A DNA stretch of 64,000 nt, from assembly GCA_020746835.1 (NCBI GenBank), contig JAGPNK010000001.1, forward strand, positions 4,464,001 through 4,528,000. The letters run 5' to 3'. Source of the stretch: Stachybotrys elegans. Its lineage: Eukaryota; Ascomycota; Sordariomycetes; Hypocreales; Stachybotryaceae. Below are positions 44,912 through 56,300 of the stretch, one piece after another; position 1 is the stretch's first letter; each line of letters opens with the position of its first letter. Below the pieces are notes generated by a model that saw only the letters and a program-made list of their open reading frames with translations, was not told the DNA's origin and did no database searches. Made by a program: the position numbers and the translations under genes.

Positions 44912-46096
44912 TCACATAATGGTGGCGTACTCCTGGTAGCGATCCCAGCCGAAGCTGCCCATGCCCATGCCCATTCCCATGCCCATTCCCACGCCGCAAG
45001 GAGCAAGCATGCTGGGTAGGGGCAGAGCGGGTATCGGGGCCGTTACTTGAGGCGAGCTGAAGAAGAAGGCGGCGGTGGACTGAGGCTGGCCGAAAGGCGT
45101 AGTCGGCGACGGCAGCTGCATGTCGTTCATGCCCAAGTTGGCCCATACCGGAGTGCTGCTCGAGTCGACCGAGGTCGAGGTAACACTGGGGCTCGAGGGA
45201 AGTACCCTCCAGGGATCGACCGGAGGCATGGAGCTAGGAAGTGTAGGCTGGGGCCACATCATGTTGGCGGGAGAGCTGGGCAGCAGCGGAGGCTGGCGAA
45301 CGACATCGACAACGCGGGGCGGGGGAGGCACCAGAGGCTTCATGAGAGACAAGAGGTTGTTCTTGACTTCTTCACTTCGGCCGCAGAGAAGTTCGCCGGC
45401 GCCCTCCTCCTCAAGCCCCTCGAGAGCAGAGACGTGAGTGCGGAAGACGAATTTGTTGATGGCCTGGACGAAATCTTCGTGGAGCTTTTTGCAGGCCTGC
45501 TCCTTCTCGGACCAGTCAAAGGTGTTTGCCTTGGCGTCTACGCAGTGGATCTCCTTGTGGTACTCAACCAATGCGTCGATGGAGTCGGTGGTGAGCTTGT
45601 AAGCGACCTCGTTGCGCAGGACCATATCGACGTGGACAATGTAGGCCTCGACGTGGACGAGCTGGTGGTTGAAGAGGGACTCCATGGGGTCTTCGGGCAT
45701 GTCGGCCTCGGGAAACTTGGGGAGCATGAGCGAGGCGAGGGTCCAGATGGCATTGGGCGAAGAGAGCGTCTCGGTGAGGCAGCGCTGGTGCTGGGGGACA
45801 CTGTTGAGCGGGCGCTTGACCCTGTTGATGCGCTTGAGGGTCTGGGTGAGCCACGGCTCGACCTTGGAACCGAGGACGACGTTGACTGAGGAGGCGCGGG
45901 GGAGGAAGGCGGCGGCCGAGGCCGGGAGCAGTTGCACAGGCATGACGGCGCGCTGTAAGCAGGCGACGTACGTCTGGCTGGCTGGCTGGTTGTAGTGCGA
46001 GGTAGTGTCGGGTTCGGCCGTGGGACTGCGGGGCAGTTTTCGGGAGAGGGAGGAGTGAATTAGACTCGAGGTGGAGAAATGGTAAAAAGGAAACAA
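44912..46096 (-). CDS. uncharacterised protein with helical core and Gly-Met repeat tail
   Basis: Single exon of up to 394 residues. The likely real start is the internal Met of MPVQLLPASAAAF (residue 52), because the 51 residues before it look like a translated leader. The core (about 65-265) is charged and helical: VVLGSKVEPWLTQTLKRINR, LTETLSSPNAIWTLASLMLP, then YKLTTDSIDALVEYHKEIH, TFDWSEKEQACKKLHEDFVQ and KFVFRTHVSALEGLEEE. After it come a Pro/Ser-rich tail, a run of six GM pairs and the end RYQEYATIM. No signal peptide or membrane segment. I do not recognise the family. Codon periodicity and a coherent helical core argue for a real gene. It has the longest 5' gene-free stretch of the window (6.5 kb), as is common for developmentally regulated fungal genes. 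Confidence 0.65.
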   Translation of the reverse strand: MFPFYHFSTSSLIHSSLSRKLPRSPTAEPDTTSHYNQPASQTYVACLQRAVMPVQLLPASAAAFLPRASSVNVVLGSKVEPWLTQTLKRINRVKRPLNSVPQHQRCLTETLSSPNAIWTLASLMLPKFPEADMPEDPMESLFNHQLVHVEAYIVHVDMVLRNEVAYKLTTDSIDALVEYHKEIHCVDAKANTFDWSEKEQACKKLHEDFVQAINKFVFRTHVSALEGLEEEGAGELLCGRSEEVKNNLLSLMKPLVPPPPRVVDVVRQPPLLPSSPANMMWPQPTLPSSMPPVDPWRVLPSSPSVTSTSVDSSSTPVWANLGMNDMQLPSPTTPFGQPQSTAAFFFSSPQVTAPIPALPLPSMLAPCGVGMGMGMGMGMGSFGWDRYQEYATIM

Positions 46097-49000
46097 AGAA
46101 ATCCAAGGAAGACGGAAGAGCTGAGCAGGGATTCGGGTCGTTGCGATGATTGTCTATTGCCGGGACTGGGAGGGGGGAATCGAGAGATAATAAATGGGAG
46201 TTCCGGACAATGCGATGGGATCACCTGCTGAGGTACCGTAACCAAGGAAGAAGAGAACGGCGGACGAGGGACTCGTGAGGGAGGGAGGAAGAAGGAGGAG
46301 GGAAACACTCGGGTGGGATGGTGGGGGAAATATACCTGCCTGCCCTGTACTCGGTAGGTATGGCCTGTATGGCAAAGAGGTATGTATGGCAGGTCCAGCG
46401 AGGTGCAGGTGTGGCCGAGCGCACTGGCTTAGCGGATGGAGTGGAGAGGCGTGCAGCAAAGTGGTGCTTCCGCCCAGTGGCCAGCAAGCGGCCGAGTGGA
46501 GGGTGGAGGCAACTGGAGGGTGTGGGCGTGTGCATCGCCGCCAACTATAGGGCCCTACTGCACCTAGCAGCCCCTAGCGGTACCGACTTTTACAACAGCC
46601 ATCCCAAACGGGACAGACATGGCCATAATTCCCTCCCATCCATGACGGTGACGGAGTGAACCTTGAAGAGGTTTCTTCGTCTCCTCATGCAGGGTGCGCA
46701 CAGCCTCCGCTACCTCGAGCCGGGTCGAGCAGTAGTTTACGTTAGGTGCAGTGGTTAGGAGACGACGTGGATGGATATGGATATGGATAGGTATGGAAAT
46801 ATGGATACGAAGTCGAGGGCGTCCCAAGGATCTGTCAACCGAGGCGTCCTTGGCAAGTCTGTCTTATTCGTCTTCTCCTGGGGCATTCTGCATCATGCCT
46901 CCGTAATCATGGCGATAGTACATACGCCAAAGGACGGACAAGACGGGATTTACGAGTGGCGCGCGCCTGATCCGGGCCGGATATAGCTCGCCCATCTTAT
47001 GATGTGGACATGGCCTATTGGGACGAGCAACATCAGATATCATATGACTTGAAGTGTGCATTAGGCTGCGCAGGAGCAGTCTCAAGCAAAGCAAAGCAAA
47101 ACACCTAGGCATCCTTGATCCGCTTCACGTCGGCCTACGCTCAAGTGCACAGGCTGTTGTTGGCTGTGCTATGCACACAGTCCGCCGAGGTACCTCATGT
47201 CTCAACCTGTCTCATGCCAGCATGCTGTAGGGAAAGCACAAGTACCGGATCATGGACTGCAGAAACAAGAGGTTAGGAATGAAAGTTGGCGAAAAACCGG
47301 CCTAGCGGCATGGCTGTGCTCGACTGCGTGCATATGGAATACGTATTGGTGCATTGGTGCATGCATGTTGTGGACGACGGAAAAGAAGAGGGTGGGTAAG
47401 AAGCACCTGCCCAGCTGAAAGCTGCAGCACGCAACGCCACACACCCAGCCGAACCAGCTGGGGCCCGTGGCCGTGGCTTCTTTTCCCCTCCAAGGTATAC
47501 CTTGACGGTGGGTACCCGTGGGGCTTGCCAGACAACAGACAATGGGGAAATCGCCTTGGGCACCCCGAGACGAGGTACCTTCCTCCGCTGTACCCCGGTA
47601 CCTCCGAGGAACCCCACTGAAGGCGTGTCCTCCCTCCGCCACACCCGCCGAGCGCGCAGGTAGGGTAGGCACGACGCTGTGCATTGCCAAAGTCGGCACG
47701 TGTTGTGGCCGAAGGGAGGAAGGCATTGCCTGGGACGGTTTTCGAGGCGGGCAGGTTGGTGCCGACTCAGGAAGCTGCTGCTGCTATTGTTGGCAGCATA
47801 CCGCAAGGCACCGACATTCATCCCAGCACCTTTCGTCTGTTGCGTCGCGTTGCGCCGCCTCATCTGCAGGTACCCTACCCTTCGGATTGCAGAATCCCGA
47901 GTACGAGGACGCAGCATCATCCCAACACGTCCAACCTTGGACGGCCTGCCTTCCATGACTGCCGAAGATAGGAGACCGAAACACAACCTGTGGAGAGATC
48001 CGCGCGGTAACCACGGCCGATGTAACGTGCAGTCTGGTCCTGGATGGAAGCCATGGCCCATGTATGGTAGGAAGACAACGCTTCTTCTGCTGCTTCCTTC
48101 GCCAGGAGAGAAACATCGATACCTTGCAGCCGGGACGGCGACCTTCTGTCGTATCTTACTCAGACCTCACACCTCCCATTCTCGTACCGCACGCCCCCGG
48201 TTGTCGTCCGTCCTCCTGATCTTTTGCCTCCCTTTGCCGACACAACCCTGCTGCCACCAAAGATCTTCGTTCCTCCTTAGCCCATGGATGCCCACTGCTA
48301 GACGATGGACAGTCTTCTCCAAGTCGATGACGATGCTTCCCCAGAATCCGGTCTCGGGTCTTTCCATCAAGGCTTGTCCGAACCCAGCTGACTGGCTTCC
48401 TGACCACCATCAATCTACCTCGAGCCTGCCCCGACCACCGTGCCCTGTCCTATCTGTACCACCTGCATGTCGTTTTTTCGCCAGTCACTGGATGAGCTTG
48501 CTTGTTTGAGGGCCGTGCTGGCGCGTCCCTTGTTCTCACTCTACGTTCTCTTCTCCCTGTCTCTCTTGCTGACCTGATTTCAGCACGAAACGCTTGACGC
48601 GCAACTCCCCAACTGTAGGGCGCCCTTACGCCCCTCCCTCTTGCATTTACTGCATTGTTGAGATCTCTCTTGGCTCCCGGTCATCTTTCTCCTATTTGTG
48701 CCCCAGTTGTCCCAGTTGTATCTGGTGGGGAGGTTGCCTGTCGCATACAAAGCCTGTTCAACAATCGAAACTCGGGCGGAACCAATGAGCCAGATGGCAC
48801 CGAAGCCGTGATAGGGTGCAGTGTTTCCACATTCATACATCAATGGAACGGATGTGACGAGTCCTACCATCATGCCATCTTGTGATAGCCATGTCAGGAC
48901 GAGGCTGCTTCTTGGGCCTGTGTATCAATAACATTCGATATGGGTCCAGCCGGGTCAGCCGCCCGTACTCTACCAGAGTTCTGGGATTCTTATTCGTAGG

Positions 49001-52000
49001 AGGGAGATTGTCATTCTGGGCCATCATAATTATTGTTATCATGGCGAGATTACAGAGCCCGTCTCACTGCAGGCAAGCGAGCCCGCCCCAGAAGGTCCAG
49101 CCCTGCCCATGAGTCTTTGTTGTTGGGCGGATCAGCAAGAGATGCGGATCCTTGCCCTCGCCGCAAACATCATCTCCGAACCTGTCTGGACATTCTCAGC
49201 TGCAGGCCCTGGGTGCATGCTTGATGTTAGCTGTACAGATGACTCGCATACGCCACCAGGACTGCCCATTATCATGGTCATGCAGCTGCAAGTTGGCTGC
49301 ATAGAGGCTGATAGTCACGACCAACCGCGGAATTTGAGGAGGAAATGACAAAAGACAGCTCCCTTCCACTTCAGGACACGTATCAAACAGCATCAGCCCA
49401 AATAAAGAAGGCGAATACCTCGTTCGTCTTTGAGCTAGGGAAGTTCCCGTCGAAAGAGCGGGTTCATCCCCGTCGAGGAGCCCCTGACTAGAGACGAGTC
49501 TTGGAGAGATAGAAGGCCGCCATCCTATCCACGTCTGGGGTCGATGCTGGATTCTTGGAGTTGGTTGGACCGTGTATGTGCCGTCCTGGCCTCCACTGTA
49601 TCTCGGCGTCCTCTAGCGCACCCAGAGGATCGGGCCTCCCCTGACATGTCTCAGCTATTCTCAACTGGACAAGACATGCTGGTCGAGGAGGAGAAGGACG
49701 GGGTGAATCGACCGAGACGCGACGGGGTGGATGGAGAGAGGAATGCCTCCAAGCGCTTCGCCGGTGGCCTGTAGTTGCCCTCGTACGAGATGTCCATCCA
49801 TGCTAGTGGTGGAGGATGAGCTGAGGTGTGTCTGTCCGAGAAGCCGTTTACAAACTCTGATTGGCTCATCAACAGCGACCGGGGTGATGAAGTTGGTGGG
49901 ACCACTAACAAGAGGTTGGCTTCTCTCATCTGATTGGATCGTGGCCGACGTCGACAAGCCAATCATGGGAGAGAAGAGAACCAAGACATCGATCTCAGAT
50001 ACCCTTGTCTATTAGAGCACAGAGCGGTGGTGGTGGTGGTGACTGGTGACTGGTGACTTGATGGGGTCGCAGAAACAACCCGAGACGAGCGGCGCATTGT
50101 CCCCATTGACAAAGGTGAGTCAAGTGGCATAGAAGACGTGCCTGCCGTCTCGAATATTAGTCCTAGCTCGCTCAAGCTTGGACTGATGGAGCGGCCCAGA
50201 CCCTTGTTGCTTGCGCTCAAATACTCCTTTAGGAACGAGACCATCCTATTCCATCATCAGATCAGTCGTTGATCGGTTGATGGACGGATGGACCTTGCTG
50301 GGGGGGGGGGGCGGAAAGTGCAGGATTCACCTCCCATACAGGCCGTCTTTTTTACCACTCACTCATGGACTTTGGGGGCTTTGTTGGATGAACAATGGCC
50401 GTGGTAAACATGCGCTGACGCCCCTGTGTGGCGCCGTTGCGTGGGAGCACCATGACGACGACACGTACGCGCCGACCCGTATCCAAGCCGCAGCAATATG
50501 ATACATTATGTGCCATCGACCGTGGCCTAGAAGTTTGAGCAAGTCTGAGGCGCCTACCGCATGTTGGACAAGCGCGATAATGGAGACTTGCGACAGACAG
50601 AATGTCAAAATCGCAGAGAAAGGAACTGCACGCCCTCCTCCACTTGGGGACCGTGACGGGTTCAAGATATGCAGGAAAACGGAGCCCGATTATGCCGAAT
50701 TCTTCCCAGTAGTCTATCAAGGCCGCAGAACACCCGTGCCTCCTGGATACAGTCATCAAGAGGTCGATCCAGCCAAGCAAGCCAGTCGAGGCAACCAGGG
50801 ATACCCTAACCCGCTGGGCGGGTGCGGATGCCGCCGGAGCTCCAAGTCAAACCTCCTGACAGCCAGGCGCACCATGGTCGCACGGGCTGTTATTTCTGCC
50901 AGCAACAAGAGACGTGGCGTGCCTTGGGCTTTTTTCCAAGGATCGTGATGCAGGATCTGAGCGACGAGTGACGTCTTGAATTTTTTTTTGCTTGTGCGCA
51001 TTGGCCAAAGAGGAGCTGGTCATTTGACTCACTGCGTTCCCCGTTTCTAACGGTCACATGTCCTGCGCGCCCACCTGACCAGCCCAGCAGCCATGCCTCA
51101 GTGAGAGCAACCCTGCCGATGCCGGGCGCTCATAGTATGGGGAACGTTTCGAGTTGGATGCATGGAAGGACAAGGCCGCCCGACATTGGACGAAACCCCT
51201 CTCAGCGCATACTCTCTCGACGACACCATGGAGGCCCTGATACGGCGATACCCTTTCATTTGTCGCCAGTGCATGTGCGGTAGCCAGTCATGTGCGCAGA
51301 GGCAAGGGGACCTCACGACGGCCCTACTTCCTTGCGTATGTACTAAGCGAGGAGCGAAACCAAGTGGCGACTTGCGCGACTCCTCCGCTCTTCCCATCCA
51401 GCGACCGCTTGTGGGCGGGAGAACCAATCGCACCAGCGGCCCAGATCAATATCTACGCCCTATATGACGATGCATTAAGCCTCGCGAATACGTATGGTGG
51501 GACGGGACGCTTCTCCTCTCCATCAACGGAGACTAGGAGATCCAGGGTCCAAGGAGGGGGGGGGAGCGGCAAAAAGAATCAAGGACCAGGGCATCATGCG
51601 AATCCCTTACTCGGAGCCTGCATGCTTTCAATCAAAGAGGGACTGGCCAGCAGCGACGCGGCATTGCCCGACCCGAGGGAGGATAGGTAACGGGTCTATC
51701 ATGATGAACATCTCGGCTAGGCAGCCAAATTATCCATGGACGGCTGAAGGCGGGAACAGCGTTTCTACAACCCGCAACTAAATGCCGGATCTTGCATACG
51801 TCCCCCCCCTTCCCCTTTTTTCTTCCTGCCCGGCCGTCTTCCTGACCATCATGGCTGGAACCATCCACCTTGTCCAGCGGCCTAACAGCAGTCTGCCCTC
51901 GCCTTGCCGCGTCTCCTTCGGTGTCGCCGTTGAAAAGCCGCCCCGGATATGCAGGTTGCCCCACTTGCGGCCCCGGAACCCGGCCGTGGCTGTGCAAAAA

Positions 52001-52575
52001 AAGCCCACACATTGAAACCAAACGAAAATCTCGACAGCATACATTCCTACCCTATCTCTACCTAAACAGGCACAAACAAAATGTTGGGTCGGCTCTTGTC
52101 GATCCCGGAAGTGCGGCGTCTCTCTCTCACTTTCACTCACGTGATCGAGGCTCAGATGGCTCGAGACGACGTGGCACAATGCATATGCAGCTTTCCATGG
52201 GCATGATGGATATCTTTTCGCCTCCCGACTGACGCCGCCCTTTGTCGCCGGGCAGAGCAAGGAACAAGGCTCGAATCGCCCCCCCCCCCTTAGCCCAGTG
52301 CGTTGGCCGCGGTGAGTCTCAGCTCAGCCCGTTCCATGCTGGTGGTTGCGTCTCGGGCAACGTCGGCCTAGGAGTGAGCCTAGAGCAAGTTATGCGCTGC
52401 TACTACACATTGCACCTGACGCACATCAGACCGGGTTGGTATCGCACTTCGTTTTCCATGATGTCAATGACAATGTACAATAGAGGAGTTGACTACACTA
52501 CGCCCCGTTATTCGAACAAACAAACATGATGCACCCACCCATACCGCGCCAGACGGCTCGCCACTGCCCGCTGCC
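46097..52575. other. 6.5 kb gene-free region
   Basis: Upstream of the unrecognised 394-residue gene and downstream of the alcohol oxidase. Open frames up to 276 codons exist, but they are Arg/Pro/Ser/Cys-rich, overlap on both strands and show no domain. It contains ATGGAT-type repeats (46765-46800), a GGTACC cluster (47490-47610), GGT/GACTGGT repeats (50026-50058) and homopolymers (12 G at 50300, 11 C at 52279). A long leader or a non-coding RNA is possible but not shown. Confidence 0.45.
50026..50058. repeat. microsatellite GGT x5 then GACTGGT x2
   Basis: Five GGT triplets run straight into two and a half GACTGGT heptamers. Low-complexity tract in the gene-free region. Confidence 0.7.
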
Positions 52576-55042
52576 TCACTTGTTCCCTGATGCCAGGTCA
52601 TCAGCCACGCACCTCGATATCCAGTCCGAGATGGTCATGACCGTGAGCATGGGGTTCACTCCACTCGCACTCGGGAAGACGCTGGCGTCGGCCACGTAGA
52701 GGTTGCTCTTGCCCCAGACCTTGCCCTTGTCATCCACCACGCCGTCCTCCTCCGTCGAACTCATCCGGCACGTGCCCATCTGGTGCGCAGACGAGAAGAC
52801 AGAGGTCGGGGGCTTGTTGCCTACCGCACGGAGCTGCTCTAGCCAGCTTGCAAACTTGGGGTCCGTAAACTCTGGGTCCTTGCTGCTGCCTGCGTCCGCC
52901 GTCCCTGCCTCGTTCTCGGGTTCGCGGACAAAGGGGTCGATGCCTGGCAAGTAAGGTAGGATCTCCGAGGCCCCCATAACGTAGCAAATCTTGGCCAGGG
53001 CCTGGACGCCTTCCATGGTGTGCGCGCGGTCATAGTCGGATGTAGTGTAATCAATGCGTGGCTCGCCCGTCGTCGGGTCTGGGAATACGCGGCCCGCATC
53101 TCGATCTCGGGTAAGCGCAATGTAGACATTCTCGTGTCGATACTTGAGGACGTTCATCTTGCTCTCCAGGCCGCCCCTCCACGGTTTCAGAGCGAGACTG
53201 GAATAGGGCTATTGGCAGGACGTTAATAAATCTTTCCCTTGAGTCCCTCTCTGTTCCTCGTCTCTCGCCCTCACCCTCACCCTCACCCTCACCCGGGGGA
53301 ACACTTACCACCATACACGTCGGCTCCAGCTTTACGCCGTGGCCCTCCTCGTCAATATTTTCAAACTCGCTGCAGTAGCTCGTAATGATACCGCCCTCCC
53401 AAGGCCTGACATCGTCCTTGAACGCGGCGGCGACAAAGTTGCACGGATGGACGTGCAAGTTCTGTCCAATGTTGGGGTTCTGCACAACGAGTTAGTTACT
53501 GAAGGTCAATTCCAAAATAGATGATGACCAACGTCTAGTCCACTCCTCATCAAGAGCATAGGGCTCTGGAGCGATCCAGCAGAGACGATGACTCGCTTGG
53601 CCTTGATGACTACCTCCCTGCTAGTCTTTGTGCTCTCGGGAGTGTGAACCTCCCCCTGAGGTCCTCGAGAGGTCCATCGCCCAGAGATACCAACTGCCAC
53701 GGTCTCATCATCGTCGTCGAACAAAACCTTGTCTGTACGGAACCCTTCCAGGAACTGGGCACCGGCCTCGGCAGCCGCAGGGAGCCAGCTGACAGCAGGG
53801 CCTTTCTTGTCAGCGGAGCCGCAACCCAGATGGCACTGCCCGCAGTAGTGCTCGTTTCCGGCAGTGTTCTGAGGAGCGGTGGCGGCCTTCCATCCGAGCT
53901 TCTGGCTTCCGTTCAGCAATACCTGATTGCCGTGGTTGTGTCGGACTGCATCAGCCGATACACCCATGAACTCCCTCACACTGTCCACAGCCTCATCGAA
54001 CTTGGTCGACGTGAACATGGGCAGGCCTTTATCGGCCCACTCGCGCCGGACGTAGTCCTGGAGCTTCAGAGACACGCTCCAGTTGACGGTGCCGCCGCCG
54101 CCCCAGGCGCCGCCGGCAGTGACGGACAGGCCACCTCCGTCCTCGGACATGTAGGCGCCCCCGTTCTCAAAGAGATAGCGCAGACCGGCGCGCTGCGTCA
54201 TGGGGAGGTGCGTGGGGGGGAAGTAGTAGCCCTTGTCGACGACGAGCACATTGTGCCCGGCCTCGGCGAGGTTCTTTGCGCAGACGCCGCCGCCACAGCC
54301 CGAGCCTACAACGACGACGTCGACGGTGATGACGTGCGGTTCGTCGCCGGCGGGGATCTGTATGAAGCGGTAGTCATAGGCCAGACCGGCCTTCCAGTCC
54401 TTGGGGACGTCTGGGTAGCCGATCAGGGACTGCAGGTACGGCGTAGTGACGGCGTTGGACTTTTGCGCCAACGTGGTCATGGTCTTGCCGAGGGCGCGCA
54501 TGGACGGGAAGCTGGAGTTGACCCAAGACTTGAGAATGGCCTCGCGCACATGCGCCGGCTGCTGATAGATGGGCATCCAGTACCCCGTCATGAACAAGCT
54601 GCCTACTCGCGTGCTGGAGAGAGAGGCCCGGTCAGCCAAACTGAGGAGTGAGTAGCGGTAAACGTCGGATCATCACGTACGCCATGAAGCCCAGCGCCTT
54701 GGCCAATTTGTCCTTCTGGGGGCTCATAGCCAGCGTCCGCACCACGTCGTCGCGGAAATCGGGACTCTGGGAAGGCCGCGAGGCCAGGTACGCCATCAAC
54801 GCCTCGGGTGTGCGCACGTCGAGCTGCCACGAGGCCGCGAGCTCCAGAGCGCTCTTGAACTCGCGCTGGGCGAGCAGCACCTGCTCCGACTCATCCGTCG
54901 CGGCGTCGGCCGTGGCCAAGGCAGGCAGCGCACCGTCGAGCAGCGCAAAAAGGACGTCCCATTGCGTCTGGTTCATGAAGTCGTCGGCTGGGACCTCGGG
55001 CAATGGAGTGGCGACGAGCGTATGACCGTGCGAGGCCGCCAT
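52576..55042 (-). CDS. FAO1: long-chain fatty alcohol oxidase (GMC flavoprotein)
   Basis: Oxidises long-chain alcohols to aldehydes with O2, giving H2O2, usually on peroxisomal or ER membranes in the omega-oxidation route. Four exons (54681-55042, 53533-54613, 53309-53479, 52576-53208) give 748 residues. The N-terminal part (1-210) is the FAO-specific extension. The FAD-binding VDVVVVGSGCGGGVCAKNLA is at about 218-237. GGAWGGGGTVNWS is the substrate/FAD loop, and HYCGQCHLGCGSADKKG is a Cys-rich block typical of this subfamily. NIGQNLHVHP and the C-terminal SSAHQMGTCRMS and FPSASGVNPML carry the catalytic His/Asn region. I chose acceptors by frame and family fit: 54614 (CTCTCTCCAG) and AATAG at 53209, giving CMVPYSSLALKPWRGG. 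The end GNK is not a peroxisomal SKL signal. Confidence 0.93.
53268..53294 (-). repeat. hexanucleotide repeat inside an alcohol oxidase intron
   Basis: On the gene strand GGTGAG-type hexamers repeat four to five times, about 15 bases after the donor of the third intron (53209-53308). Each unit contains GTGAGG, which resembles a 5' splice site. Confidence 0.7.
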
Positions 55043-56300
55043 GGTGGAAGAAATAAATGAATGAATGAATGACGGGGTCAATTGGGGTAGACGATGAGGA
55101 ATAGAATAGGGAACAAAATGCAAGGTGCGAGGTGCGAGCGAGATGGGCTGCGGATATGCGGAGTGGAGATTTCAGCTCTCGTTACCTTTGCTACTTCAGC
55201 ACTTCCTCCTCTCGTGTCAATTACCATGCTTGTACAAAAGCAAGCCTCCGCATGAAACACGTCGGCTATGGCCTCTCTTGCCGAGCCACGCGACCGAGGT
55301 ACACCAAGATATGCGTCACATGACCTTGTCCTTCTGCCTACATGGAGATCAAGTCTGGAGGCGCATTCGGCCTGGCTATTAGGTATGTAGGTACGGCATC
55401 AACATGCGAGGTCAAGGTTGCAATCATGTTGTTTTGGACAAGTACATGCATCTATTTCATAGAGGTGCGAAAACTACCATGACACGTACTCATTTGCACA
55501 TCAAGAGTATTGCCCAACAGATATTTCACCATCGTCACCACAGTGGCCTCATTTAGACACACAGAGGGCAGCGTGCACTCGTCCAATGACTTCTTCATAG
55601 GTCGTTTGTCGTCCATGAACTCCCTTGTAAGCTCCTCCGGGGTGGCCGTTCGCTCTGTTCGTCGTCACCCTCGCCATACACCCGCCCATACAAGCTACCC
55701 TTATACACGCTCCGTCCATCTCAATGGAAAGACCAATGCATTGTTCCCAAACAACTCCTTTTGAAACCCATGACTCCTCCCACTAAAAAAATAAATAAAA
55801 AATAAAAAAGATTGCACGCCAAGCGTCCATATACGCAACAGAGCTCACCGCGGGTCGGGTAGCGTGGCGTTGGGGAGCGAATACCTATGTACAAAAGCAA
55901 TGGGGAAATATACGTGGCATCATATGGCACGATTGGCCATCGAGACCTCAAGGTCAAGTGTGCCCGTTGTGCATGATGCGAACCAAGAACAAAAATGCGT
56001 CCTCCGTCGTTGATACAACGCCGTGGTGCGACCCGCACAGCCCGAGGGCGCACCGGCCGTCTATAGTGTACAGGTATACATGCGTTGCCTCCAAACGGCG
56101 ATGCTCGCTGGAGTACCCATGTTGATGCCTGAGAGTCTGCACCTGGACAAGCATTGCCCAGTGCAAGATATTCCTCTGGTTCGTATCGCGGCCTCGTCGG
56201 CGTCCTGTGGCGGGCTTCATAGCGAGTCGAAAAATGGAAGAAGACATGATTCCAACCAAGACCATCGGCTACACTCCCATGATGCGGCATCGTAGTCACT
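55043..56300. other. intergenic region, alcohol oxidase promoter / phosphodiesterase 3' end
   Basis: 1.26 kb. The left part should hold the promoter of the alcohol oxidase. The right part is open on the reverse strand for up to 192 codons but has no domain. An A-rich tract lies at about 55785-55810. Confidence 0.5.

Noticed and set aside
47273..48509. Open frames of 262 (reverse) and 276 (forward) codons in the 6.5 kb gene-free region
   Set aside because: They overlap each other, are rich in Arg, Pro, Ser and Cys, and show no domain or splice pattern.
52285..52330. tRNA-like A-box (TTAGCCCAGTGCGTTGG)
   Set aside because: No matching T-arm (GGTTCGA) at the right distance and no acceptor-stem pairing.
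53161..53208. Alternative acceptor at CTATTCCAG for the last alcohol oxidase exon
   Set aside because: It shifts the frame relative to the conserved LALKPWRGG segment; the AATAG acceptor 9 bases earlier keeps frame and family fit.
53644..54651. 335-codon forward open frame across the alcohol oxidase
   Set aside because: Antisense shadow of a GC-rich exon with a complete flavoprotein on the other strand.
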